From contig NW_025931949.1 of the NCBI RefSeq assembly GCF_000764305.2, forward strand, positions 310,001-374,000: a stretch of 64,000 nt of DNA. The letters run 5' to 3'. A program made the translations under genes and the position numbers. This document shows, one piece after another, positions 51,464-63,417 of the stretch. The stretch comes from Hyalella azteca (Eukaryota; Arthropoda; Malacostraca; Amphipoda; Hyalellidae). How positions within the stretch are numbered: position 1 is the first letter of the stretch; each line of letters starts with the position of its first letter. The notes under the pieces are model-generated. The model was not told where the DNA came from, ran no database searches, and saw only the letters and a program-made list of their open reading frames with translations.

Positions 51464-51633
51464 GTCGCCTGCGCCTGCTGTTCGTTGGTCGCCTGCGCCT
51501 GCTGTTCGTTGGTCGCCTTCCCCTGCTGTTCGTTGGTCGCCTGTGCCTGCTGTTCGTTATGCGGATCGCTAGTCGCCTGCGCCTGCTGTTCGTTGCTCGC
51601 CTGCGACTGCTGTTGGTTGGTCGCCTGTACGCC
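51464..51633. repeat. 24-bp minisatellite, about six copies
   Basis: Units begin gtcgcctgcgcctgctgttc and recur every 24 bp (51464, 51488, 51512, 51536, then 51572, 51596). A 12-bp interruption containing gcggatcgcta comes before the fifth copy; that motif recurs after the array. The multiple-of-three unit keeps two overlapping frames open (RLRLLFVG-type repeats), which I do not treat as coding. Confidence 0.85.
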
Positions 51634-52055
51634 GGTGCGGATCGCTAGTCGTCTGCTGTGGGTGTAGGGGTCGCGTGGAGCACACGGCGCGCCTCAGGCC
51701 ACTTGTCCGAGATTTGACCTCCGCCATCGGCCGCGCGTCTGTCTACCTTAGCCAGCATTCCTACTACATCCCGTCTAGCTGACAGTTCTTACTTTATTTA
51801 TTATTAATTATTACTTTATTAATTGTATTTTTGCGTAATTTTAATTCATACGATAAACAAAACTCTCCACGTTTGTTATTGGTCTATTGCTCCTTGTTGG
51901 CAGTTCCTGTTAGTATCTCTCTTGACGTCTTAGTCATGCGATTTTTAGTTTTTGCCTCAGCGAATATTTTGCTTTGCTTTCTACATAAGCTTATTTGTCA
52001 CCCACATCTCATACGACCGTAAATGTTTTAGGGGAACATTCATCGCTTAATTACA

Positions 52056-52262
52056 ATGGTATTGCCATGGCATTTAACTGACATTCTTTTCACATTGTCA
52101 TGGCTATACCATGGTATTATCATGGTATCTTCATAGCATTGTCATGTTTTTTTTACTGAATTTGTATGCATTGTCATACAACATTAGCATAGCATTGGCA
52201 TAGGATTGTTGCGACATTTGCGTGGCATTGCCATAGGATTGTTGCGACATTGCCATTTCATA
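52056..52262. repeat. Degenerate CATTG/CCATGG repeat block
   Basis: Many imperfect copies of gcattg[cg]cat[ag]g-type words, including two good 33-bp-spaced copies of cataggattgttgcgacat at 52199 and 52232. It looks like a decayed minisatellite. It accounts for the repetitive MSQQSY-containing minus-strand ORF here. Confidence 0.65.
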
Positions 52263-52813
52263 GGTCCCAAGTTTATGTGCCTCCCAGAGATTTAAGTCCT
52301 GCGCGTATCCCTGGCATGTTTGATGTTTATGGCCTATTGACTCAACGTATTGTCGACACAGCCTCTCAGCATGCGGTGAAGTCCTGTGTAGCTCTTGCAT
52401 CCAACGCTGTTGCGGCAATACATACCGATTGTTGCATTCTGAATAGATGTGAGACAGTCGGGTCTCACTCAGATCAATTGATAACGCATTGCAAGTTTGT
52501 AAGTAATCCAATGTTATTAACGATAGATCTACTCGATCGTGCTTCTACGTTATGAATTGTTGAGTGTTCATCTCTTCAATGCTAAAACGGCCTTTCGACG
52601 TTTTTTGCCATTCGTTCACCTGTCCACGGAATGTGCACTGCCTTCAGAAACTATAATTTCCTCTGAAATTTGTACTTAGGATGCGTTGATGGTTCTTTTG
52701 TCTGCGTCACGACCAGTGATTAGTCTTGAAAATTCTGCCTGCGTGAATGCGATGAAGCCTTAGAGCTTTTCTGTCATTTGCTTCTATACTGTATTGCTTT
52801 CTCGTTGTCTACT

Positions 52814-53025
52814 CACTGTTAGAAAAATTACCGTTAACGGTATTACCGGCGTTTCAGTGGCCGGTCGGCACGTGAAAAGAAACACCGAGTTGCCGTTTTT
52901 ATTCTAATTTAACACTAAAAATCCGTAAAACATCTGATAAAAACGGCGAAACAGTTTATTTTCACGTGTCGACCGGCCACTAGAACGCCGGTGGGACCGT
53001 TTTTTCACCGTTTTTTCTAACAGTG
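52814..53025 (-). mobile_element. CACTG-ended palindromic MITE, copy 2 (212 bp, inverted)
   Basis: Same length and ends as the copy at 36628 but in reverse orientation, flanked by CT on both sides (2-bp target duplication). Terminal CACTGTTAGAAAAA and TTTTTTCTAACAGTG are preserved. The internal ACCGTTAACGGT palindrome and GTGGCCGGTCGGCACGTG are shared with copy 1. The two copies differ at only a small number of positions, suggesting recent activity. Confidence 0.85.
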
Positions 53026-54090
53026 CTGCGGCGCTTATGGTTGTGCAGTGTCGATGTCGGATAACATGTATCTCGACTTAAAAATCACGCAAATTTGATG
53101 CAAATACGACAGTATCTTGGTTAGCATCCTATATTATCATTGTTTAATTTTTAAAAGCCATCTCGTTGTAGTTAGTCATATTGAGAAATAAAGTGAAGTG
53201 AATCCGTAGAGCAAATATATTGTAGAGCAATCAAATTCAAACGATGATTCGATTTAACTGTCTCACATGAGACTTGCTGAACAACTAAACTGCAAAATAT
53301 AATATGCTGTGCGATTTAACTTACTCACCTGAGACTCTTATTAGCCTTTTCCTGTTTCTGCCTCTTCTCTATAGCCACACTTACCAATTGTATCTTCGTC
53401 CGTTACGTTGTAATTTTTAATGATGTAAGCTGTAACAACTATATGGCGAGCCATAATGCGATCCTGGCTTTTATGGCGCACATCATGCTTCGCATCAGAA
53501 TTAGTTCTCCATTTGGTGCTAATATATTGTTAAGTTGTATGGAATTAGTTGCGTTGATGCACTTGAGAGCATAGCAAGGTTTAGCTAATGAAGGCTCTTC
53601 CCTAAATGAGGTACATTGTCGAGCAACTTTTTACGGCTATCGAGCCCGTGTGTGCTGCCGCTGCTGCAGTAAACCTCTCGACTTGCTACTTTGCCTGGAC
53701 CCTTCATGGCACGCAGCATGGACGCTGTAGGTTAAATAACACTGGTATTATTTTTTTCTTTTTAGTAATTTATTTCCGATCACACAAGTCTGTCGAAAAG
53801 CCTACTTAAGTTGATGCGCTTTTCGCTTCTATCTTTATTTAGTTTCTTCATTCGTATTTTAATTAAAATTGCTTTAATCATTTGACAAATGATTCGAAAT
53901 CTTACTTTAATGTCTACTAATTACAGTAATAACAATTAATATTTGAGGTTGAACCACATTTATTTCATCGAACAAATAATTTAGAATAGTAAGAATCTAC
54001 CTTAATTCTGCTGTTCTTGCTGTTGTGCTGCAGTGCCCTGAAGTTGTATAATTTGTTTACCCTTCTCCCAGCTTTTCTTCTCACAGCTCT

Positions 54091-54290
54091 CCCATTCCCA
54101 GCTCTCCTACTCCCAGCTCTCCCACTCCCAGTTCTCCTACTCCCAGCTCTCCCACTCCCAGTTCTCCCACTCCCAGCTCTCCTACTCCCAGCTCTCCTAC
54201 TCCCAGCTCTCCCACTCCCAGTTCTCCCACTCCCAGCTCTCCCACTCCCAGCTCTCCCACTCCCAGCTCTCCCACTCCCAGCTCTCTCAC
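54091..54290. repeat. 15-bp minisatellite, thirteen-plus copies
   Basis: Thirteen units of cc[ct]actcccag[ct]tct run from 54091 to 54285, with partial units on both edges. On the minus strand it reads as repeated GELGV, on the plus as LPALP/LPVLP. Both strands therefore carry long open frames through it (53965-54339 minus, 54017-54568 plus), which I attribute to the repeat. Confidence 0.9.
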
Positions 54291-57200
54291 TCTTGCTTCC
54301 ATGGCTCGCCCACAATGGAACATACCAAGGCTTCAGCATAAATTACTCCCATCTTACCCCGCGCATGTGTGTCCATGTCGTCTCCGAGTCTCCGAATAGT
54401 CGGGCCTCAGCGCTGCTGAATTTTAAACGTCTTTCCAGGTCAATATTAATTTCTTGTATTTCATCCGAATCTGGGTTTTTCTTGCCTCGTTTAGAGGAAA
54501 AAAATTGTCTTGATCAGGCATTGGAAGTTGGAACATCGTCAGTCCAGGTGAAGAATCGGGTGGTTTAGTCTTGTATTTTCACTTCATTAATTTTCTGTGC
54601 CAGAATGTTGATGCTGATATTTCACCCTGTCGAGACTTGAGGTTCAGGTGCATGACGCATCATGCACTATAACTAAAAATACGTCAAAAGATATTTTTCA
54701 ATATGGCCTTTACCATTCTCGATTGCATTCAGCGCCAACATGCATTCAAATGATGTGTTCAGTGAATCAGTACTTCAATCTCTATCTCTTGCGAGTGCGA
54801 AAAATTTATAAACTGAGGCAGCAGAAATGTAATCAAAATTTTTTGTTTACAAATGTTTAATCCATTCTATTGGAAGAAATAGCTGTTTTCCCTGATATTT
54901 CTCGATTGCTGAAGCGTAGACGGGAAGGAATTACAAGTATCGGCATGCAGCGACGCCCTCTTAATGCACAAATTACTTGAGTCGCAAATCCTCTACTGTC
55001 CTTTCTCATGCCCGATAAAATCTTGATGCAAATTTAAGACGATTCTTCCTCGTGGTAGCAAAAAAATTGAATTTATTATCCTCTGAAAGTGCGGCGGCCA
55101 TAATGTCTGTGTGTGTGTGTCTTTTTTATAATGCTTTGGTGATGAAGTGATCAGATAGCATCGCGACGGACTCCTCTCCGTCAAAGTCGTTGTAATTATT
55201 TCTTCCTTCGGTGTCATATTTTTTACCCTCATCAAGCTTGCCATTGAAAACCTTTTTTTCTGTTGTTCATGTCACTCTAGGCTTATAAATAACCTTACGG
55301 CGAATCTTGGTGTAAAAGTGTGCAAAACAATCCAGAAGCTTCTTCTATTCTAATTTCTGATAACTTCTATCATAATTTGTACGATCAGAAAATTTGGTCT
55401 AAAATTCACACACCACTAATTTACTTATTCCTAGTCTGGTTGTATCACGGCACGAGTTCTTCCCTCAAGCATTCCAGACGCGCCAGGATTATAGCCTGGC
55501 AACGTCTAGCTGAGATGCGCCGAGTGGCAGCATTTGTCTGCAGCAGACAATGGATCGAGACGCTCATACTAATTTGTCACGGTAGCTTATTCCTGCCTGC
55601 GGTGTGGCCAATGCGATGACGTGCGTGCATGGACTGACTGGCAAGCGCTTCCTTTGCTGGCACTGACGGGGACCACACTGCTATGGGTTAACGGGATCTC
55701 GACGAACGAACAGCCGCTACAAGAATTTAAGTACGGGAATGGACAAACATCTCGTATAAAGGCGATGCAGACTGACAATAAAGAAAAGCTTTAGTAAGAA
55801 TTACAACTCTTATAATAACGAACAGCTCTGTTTCAATTACGAACAGCCCTGTAAATCGCTTGGAATCTTCAACTGCGCGCTCTGAGTCGCCAGTGCCGTC
55901 TTAGATGTCCAGTAGCGGCATTGATGGACAGTACCGCAATAGATCGCAGGCAGCTGTGCATTTTTAAGACACTTAGCTTCGACATTAATTGATCTTATCG
56001 AGTTTCTTGGAACCCGTTTTTCAATCTCTCTTCTTCTACCTGCCAAGAAGTTTATACTAGCAAAGAAGTCACTATTGGTGAGTTCTTTGCTATTTGCTTA
56101 CTTTGGTTAACTACAAGCTTATTATCACCCTTAACATGCATTTTTCAAGAGTAAATAAATTCGAGTTTTTATATGTGTATTCGTGTTTACATGGAGTTAT
56201 TCAGTTTGACTCTATAGCAATTCTGTACCACGAGTAGATATTTCTTCCAGTACGCGCTATTAGTGTGCAGAACACGTGGTGTCCGTGTTAAAAAAATTAT
56301 TTTTAAGGTGCAATCTAATTGCTTCCTCTGCCCGAGAGGCAGCGAATAGCCAAAAGTTCTTGTAAACTCTGGCGCTTCTTTATCTCCAGCGATATTGCTC
56401 GTACTTCTACGTTTCTTCTGTCTTGTGTACTTTCTGTACTGAATTAATCTGTATTTATTACACTGCGCGAGCTTCTAAACTGTGCAAAAGTTTGCAAATA
56501 CTGCTTTTCCTTCGTGATTTGTACATCTGTTTATTAAATGCTTGAATATAATAAACTTAGTACCTAAACTCGCGTTGAGTTTAGTGAGTTGAACTCACGT
56601 TGAAGTGAGTAAAAATTCATTCTTTTTGTCAATCAACAAGTAATTTTTCATTATTACTGACCATTTTTCTGGTACCCTGAATGTAACGGCTTCAAAATTC
56701 TGTCCCAAGTCGACAAATCCTAGTAATTAGCGGTGGCAAAGGCTTTGTTCGGGGCTCAGGCTATGAAAAATAAGTTCTGTGGCGTGAGCTTTTCTTCGCA
56801 TTGCAGAAGAGAGAAAACTTCCTCATTTCACTTTCAGAACTTAATTTTATAAGTAATGTAGTCCAAAAAATACATGTATGTTCACACATCTGATATAATG
56901 CACTATTTTGATATAATTGTCGCTTGAAATAAGCTAAGACACAAAGAAATGTCGATTTCGGGATATTTTGCAAAAATTTATTTATTATTTGAGAAATGTT
57001 ATTATTATTAGTTATTTAATTTTTGGAAAATTTGAAGTGAGTTTGCGGCCATTTAAACACAAGTAAATCATGTCTAGTCAAGAACAGGGGATCTTGATTT
57101 CACATAACTATATAGTTTCATTCATCATTATGTTGTACAATTCTAAATTACTTGAATATAAGAGTACAACGTCCAAAGATACATGCGTGGTTCGATAAAT

Positions 57201-57383
57201 ACTGAGGCTATACCGTTCGAAGAGATTTTTTTGTGGCCGTTCAAAAGTTGACAATTTTTGGATGCCAGTCCTCACAGTCCTGTTATTGCAAAGAAAATAA
57301 AGACAAATTAATTCAAGTGTACCGGCTCATGATCGAGCCCCATACACAGGCATATTTAAGGCGATTTTGTTCAAAATATTTAG

Positions 57384-58345
57384 CAATTTAAATATACTCG
57401 TGTATAGGTTATTGTATTTATCAATTTAAATATACTAGTGTATAGGTTATTGTATTGATCAATTTAAATATACTCGTGTACAGAATAAATAATTTTGAAC
57501 AATTTAATTTTTTTTAATAAAATTAAAAAATTAATTTTCTTAATATTTCATAATAAAATTAGAAATTCATTGTACATGTGTAACGCCAGAGACACTGGAT
57601 GCTTAAGAAGTGTTGTCTTTAAAAAGTAATTTTTAAATGCATATTATTGTTGTTGAGATCATATGAAAAATGTTAGGCATTTTCTGCACCATACAACATT
57701 AGTGAATGTCAGAAACACGCAAAGATGTTTAATATAGTATGTTTTGCTCGAGAGAAAGCAGTAACAGAACCGCTCTGGAAAAAATCGTTCAATTTCTGAA
57801 ATTCTGCCGTTAAAAGTTGAGGAGTTGGAATCCATTTTTACAACACTTCTCTTTAACTTCACTTCTTGTTTGTCTGTCTGTCTGCTACAAATCTTGTAAT
57901 CGAAATTTAATACATTTATACTTATCCAATCGATCTGAAATTTTGCACATTTGTTTAAAGTTGGAGACAATGCATGAATCGAATGTCAAAATAAATGATT
58001 TTAAAAAATTTAAATTTTTTTTTTCAATATTAAAAAAATTGATAAAATAATTTTGTCAGCTACAAATCTTATAACTGATATTTGACACACTTTTACCTTT
58101 CTAATTGATCTGAAGTTTTGCACACTTGTGTGAAGTCAGAGGCAATGCATAAATCAATTAACAGAATAAATAATTTTGAAAAAATTCATATATTAAAAAA
58201 TTTATATATATTAAAAAATCGAAAAATAAATTTTTTTAATTTTCGAAGATTAGATGAGAAATTCATTGTACATCTGTAAGATTGGAGATACTGGATTCTT
58301 TGGAAGTGTTGTCTTTAAAAAGTAATTTTTAAGCGTATATTATTT
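57384..58345. repeat. Composite of degenerate duplications
   Basis: It contains a 38-bp tandem (57384-57485, units starting caatttaaatatact), then two ~170-bp diverged direct copies beginning ctacaaatctt (57885 and 58060). It also has two ~87-bp copies sharing aattcattgtacat and gaagtgttgtctttaaaaag (57563-57648 and 58257-58344). The arrangement suggests an ancestral unit of roughly 0.3-0.7 kb duplicated and decayed. No coding content was recognised. Confidence 0.65.
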
Positions 58346-59593
58346 GAAATAGCATCAATCCCCTGAGTAAAACTGGCTGCAGCAAAATAAAATTACTGGT
58401 TGTGCAGAGTACCTAGGATAAAAACGCAGCGAAGAAATGTGTCCTTATTCGGATAACGGGATTATTTCACACAAATTCCTATGTAATCGCTTAGTATTTA
58501 GTGCGGCAAATGCAATTAGTGAGAAAATTTTCCAGCAGTAGAGGCAAAAAAGACCCACGTAAAAAAAGCATTTCTAATAACTAACAATCAACCACTAAAC
58601 TACTGATAAAATTTCACTTGTGGCGTCTCTTCAATCAGTCTTTCACTTACACAGGAAATATCTACAATAAACTAAATTATCTCGTTCAAATTTAGATTTT
58701 TTAACGCAAAATCAAGAAATAATGAAACTTTCAAACCATTTTCGATGTTCTTGAGGAATCTCATATAATTTTTTTCATTGTAAATAACATTTGAAGAACA
58801 TGCAGGGGCAGCAGGGCATAGACGAAAATATGTCATTTTAGATAAAAAATTCTAAAATAAGAGGTTATTTTTTTGCGGCATCCCACTGCGAAATAAGTGT
58901 CGTCGTGGCCGGAGCCTCCTGCTGCATTACCGTACTTTCGTCCCATTCTCCGAGACTTGGATCATTATTCTGCCACGAAATATTCGAAGTGATGCGTCGA
59001 CCTTAGCTATGGTCGTGTTCGAAGAACTCCTCGTCAGTGTCAATTAACGTTAAATATTCTTTTAGCATTGCTTACGTATTACGTAGAAGCTCTCCCCGTG
59101 AACCATCAAGCGGTGCTCTGCAGATGGCGCCTTCTTTCCACTTACGAATTTTTGCTCAGGTTTGTTGAGAGTCCCTCACGCCGGTCGTGCGCGCGTTGTC
59201 GAGTGAAGTCACGATCATCCACTTCATAATTTTTTCTCTTTCTAAAGTAATTGTTCTTTAAAACTTCTTTACGCTTCTTTCTAAATGTAATTACCTTCAT
59301 TTTGTGATTCTTGGAATCGAATTTTTGTTTCTTGATTTAGCAGATTTTCTCCGAAACATGGAATTTTTCTGCTGAAACGGGAACAAATTGTTTATATTAT
59401 GATTATTTGATATTGCTATTTTAAAGTTGCGAAATTAACATTTCATAAATATGTTTAATTAAATATATGTTTTGTGTAAATATGTCATGTGCTTTTTTAT
59501 GTTCATAAAAAAGGAATTAATAATACTTATGCTTCGGTCCTGCTGATGTTGATTTATTATTGTTATTTTTTCTTCTGTTATTAATTTAATTCG

Positions 59594-59643
59594 ACCAATA
59601 AATGCAGGTTTTCGATGCTCCTCTCACTTAAGCATTTATTGGT
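59594..59643. repeat. Inverted repeat carrying AATAAA on both strands
   Basis: The arms ACCAATAAATGC and GCATTTATTGGT are perfectly complementary around a 26-nt spacer. A poly(A) hexamer is therefore present on both strands. A role in transcript ending is only a possibility. Confidence 0.65.
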
Positions 59644-61410
59644 TGTCGTTTCCTGTAATGTTTAATGCAGGTTAGACACATTCGTTCCTCGCCATGCGCG
59701 CAATGTGAATTCTGTCCAATTATTTCGCTTGAAAAATAAAGAAGTTCCTCAAAAATGCCTCATCAATTACAAACTTTAATCGGACAATTAATCAAAAGCT
59801 TCAGAGCGGCCAAGTCGCGCTTGTGTCGCGCTCACTTGCTTAACTTCATTTCATGCTGGTGCCAAAAGTGCCTGCAAGATGAATGTTATCCGGCAGTCAA
59901 TTGTTTGCTACTGTCGCTAGCTTATTTTGCACTACCCCGTTATGCGTTCACATCCTTAAGGTTTAACTCCCGGGTGAATGCAACGAGTTGAATGCATGCG
60001 TTTGTTTGATTTTTCAATAAAATTTATTTGTTGTGTTTTAACCTCTAACTGATCATTTTTCTATACACCAAATCTTACTCTATATATGGTCTATGCAATC
60101 ATGTAACCTCCATTTTAGTAACAAATCTTCAATGCGTCACTTCAATACTACACCCGATTTCCTTCAGTCCTACAACTAAGTAAAGTATTCAAGAAAAAAG
60201 TTAATCTTCACTCACTCATGCGTGAACGGCCTTGATCGTTTGTTCAGAGGAGTTTTTGTTGACGCCTGACACCTCAATCTTACGTTTTGCCTAACGTTTT
60301 CCGGGCGCAAAGCCGATAGAGACGGCGATCGAGCTATCCATCACTGAAGCGTGCCTTAAAACCTGCTATTCTGCTAGTGAATTTCATCTTGTTTGGCGAT
60401 GCACGTTTGTTTTCCCGCCAGTGCTATATGCTCAGAAGAGATAACTCCCATCCAATCGTGTCCAGGCGAATTATCATCTGGCGCCTTGTGCTTAATTTGG
60501 GATTTTTGATGTTTACATTGGATCATTCAACTTTAACTCCAATTCTCACTGCCAATAAATTAGAATATTTATTTCAAGTTCTCAAAAGGGTGAAGATTTT
60601 GAATCATAAATTACATCAAGGAATGCAAATGATTTCGATTTTTCAAGAGCGGTTAACGTACGTCAATGTTATCTCGTCATGACAAGCGTACAACGCTTGC
60701 ATGTATCGTTCATTTCCCCAGTGATTACACGAACGTTCCTCGTGAGAGCTTTTATATTGTCCAGTAATAGTTCCTATGTGTGTCTCGGCACGCAGCGTTT
60801 GTTCGACGAACAAAAAAGGCTGTTATCGCCGTGCGCCATTGCTGTTCTTACCGCCCATCTTCATCCTCACAAAGAAATGCTTTCTTGCCGCTCTAATCGA
60901 ATTGTTTCTCCAACTGGAATAATTAGTTGTCGGTTTTGTGTGCTCTTTTTGTTTATTCAAACTTAATTGCGTTTGCGCGTTTCTTTTGTTTTGAAGGTTT
61001 TTAAGAGCATATTACATTTCTCTCAATGATATAAATGCTTGCTGCATACAGATTGTGTAGTAGCGTGTCGTGTAACGATGGCCTGTGACTATCAAATCTC
61101 ATCTGCAACCGCTTTAGTTTCCATAATATACCGATATGTGCGTTTGTGAATTTACCTCATCGTAATTTTGAGTCCGTGTTTAATTCAGATTCGTGTATCT
61201 GCTTGCACTCCTTCACACCGCACGGTGATTTATCCTCGGCGCGCGACGCTCGTCTTTGGTCTGCAACTCAACTTCGCTGTGCTGCGCTGTACTGTGAAGA
61301 GAGCCCATCGTAACGAGCTGCAATTGGCAAGAAGCGACCAATGGCTAATGCGCATTTTTTCATAAGACTTGTCCATTCACGACGCTTGTATAGGTATAAA
61401 CTCGCGAACC

Positions 61411-61572
61411 ATGAAGGTTGTACATCTCTTGTATCTATTTATAGCAATGATCTTCTGTGGTGTATCTGCTGCCGCCTACGCGTGCTTGGAAGAACCTCAG
61501 GCACCTCAAGGATTCTCGCATCATTTGCATTTCCTCATTACAGCAAAATCGCCGGGTTTACTCTGGTACTAA
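61411..61572 (+). CDS. Possible small secreted peptide gene or first exon
   Basis: A 53-codon frame starts at an ATG in favourable context (CGAACCATGA) and ends TAA at 61572. The N-terminus looks like a signal peptide: MKVV followed by the hydrophobic run HLLYLFIAMIFCGVSAAA and a likely cleavage after AYA. A mature segment of about 29 residues begins CLEEPQAPQ and ends GLLWY. A tataggtataaa string lies about 20 bases upstream of the ATG. There are no dibasic cleavage sites or multiple cysteines to assign a peptide class, and no clear donor. Two other frames are also open here, so chance is likely enough to keep confidence low. Confidence 0.25.
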   Translation: MKVVHLLYLFIAMIFCGVSAAAYACLEEPQAPQGFSHHLHFLITAKSPGLLWY

Positions 61573-63117
61573 GTTCTTGATCAACTGAAACTCGATCATC
61601 AGAACGACGTTTTCTTTTCGCATTGAACTAAGTAACTACGTATGGTTCAATTTTGTCTATCACAAAATATTACCTTGGTTGGCTTCAATGTGTTGGCCTA
61701 TCTTTCAAAAATTTATTGAGGAATTGGCATCTCGTCGCGCGGCATGCAGTGCACATTCTTTCTACCTGCTTCGACTGCAGGACAGCGCATCCATCCTAAT
61801 CTATTGCGATCGTGTCCTACTTGAAGGTCCCTTATAATTGCTGCCATTCGCGTATCACTTATGCTTATTACTAGCTTCTAATAATACGTGTTATCAATTA
61901 TAGTTAGTAATAGGCGCAGTAGGTATAAGTGTAATTTTGGACTCAACACCGGATTGATGAGCCCAGTTAGGTTGCCAATTATCGACAGATTTTCTTGTAT
62001 TATGCAGTTGACATTTTTTGTGAAGTAAAAATAACCTACTGACTGAAGATCGTTCATGACTTCTAAATGTTCACTTACCAGTAGTTTGATTCGTGTACCA
62101 TAGTTAAGGAATTACCACATTAAGAGAATGGTTCGCTCCTAATCTTTACATCGTAAACTTTTCACCTTCTTTGATTGTCCGCTCGTTGTCTGGCTCGCCA
62201 TCAGTATATCACTGACTTGTCTACATTGACACCCTTCGCTTTGCGTAATTCTCCGAAACTTGCTGCATGCGTTCATCTTTCGTTGCAGGACAACATGGGG
62301 GATTCGTAGGTTAATTCGCTGCCACCGCCTCTTGATTAACGTCATAGACCTTTAAGTGGGCGGCATTCAGTCCGTCATTTCCTGCGTCGGATCTCGTCCT
62401 GACTCCTCTAAATCAATTATGACTCAGCCTCTCTATTTGGAAACTGCCCTGCTATTCTAAGCGTTCAGCCGCCCAACACAGTTATAACATTAGACGAAGC
62501 TCATTGAGGAGTTATGTCGTTGATAATGTTTCTTGGGTTGTTTGTCTACCAATACGTAATGCAGGTTGTTTCCAACATGAGTGAGTGTGCATTATTAATG
62601 ATCCCATCGATTTATTTACAAGTATCGTTTTACAGTAATTTAGCTGATATAATGCTTTCAGAATCTCATTCTAGCTAGGGTATTATGACAGGAGTTAATA
62701 TTCTAGTATTATTCATTTCATTAATTTTCAAATTGATGTGATCATAAATTAATTGTTGTATGTGCTATAAATTCTGCGCAAACTCTTGTTTGGCATGCTC
62801 CAATATTTGTGCTTGGTGTTAGACTTCTTTTTTTTTGACATGGTAAGTTCAGAAAAACTTTGATTTTGTGCGTGCAAACAATATCGTTTCCCCATCCTCT
62901 CCGCTCTGCCATCGCCAAACTCCAGGATGCCCGGCAGGGACCAACCTCCCCTTGTTATTTCTTCTCAATTGGTCATTTTTCTTCCTTAGAATTATGACTT
63001 TATCGCGAAAGTTTTGTTGAAGTAAGGCGGCTCACCAGAAAGACGATGATCCTTTGATCTGCCGTCGGATCGCTTGAGGTCCTCCTTAAAGAGTATCTCT
63101 CATGAGCGGCGCGCAGC

Positions 63118-63417
63118 TCACGCTCTGATCTGCGCTAAAGATTCATTCTCCAGTTGGTCGTCCCATAGTTCGGCGTGTCGACAGTAAAGCACGCAACGGC
63201 CCCTGTCATAAAGTAAACCATGGGAAGGATTTGCATAGCTTAATCTGGCGAGCCGATCCGCGCATAGGTTTGACCCGTAGCTTTCAGCGCCGTGTTGAAC
63301 CCTCATTCGTGTGGTGCAGAGTTCACTCAATGGCTTGGGAAAGAGGGCCTGGATGCCGCTAGATGAGATGCGGCGGCTTTGTCGTGGCCAGAGAGCACAG
63401 TATGCTAGCACCGACAT
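63118..63417 (-). pseudogene. Possible retroelement RNase H fragment (weak)
   Basis: A 99-codon minus-strand ORF in a locally GC-richer stretch contains YGSNLCADRLARLS. This loosely resembles the GNExADxLAR motif near the end of retrotransposon RNase H domains. The preceding MRVQHGAES is where a histidine-containing motif would be expected. No reverse transcriptase motif is seen on either side, and the remainder (LLYDRGRCVLYCRH) is not diagnostic. It may equally be an unrelated chance ORF. Confidence 0.15.

Noticed and set aside
53965..54568. Long ORFs on both strands (183 and 124 codons)
   Set aside because: They are driven by the 15-bp minisatellite; opposite strands open over the same repeat is the expected artefact.
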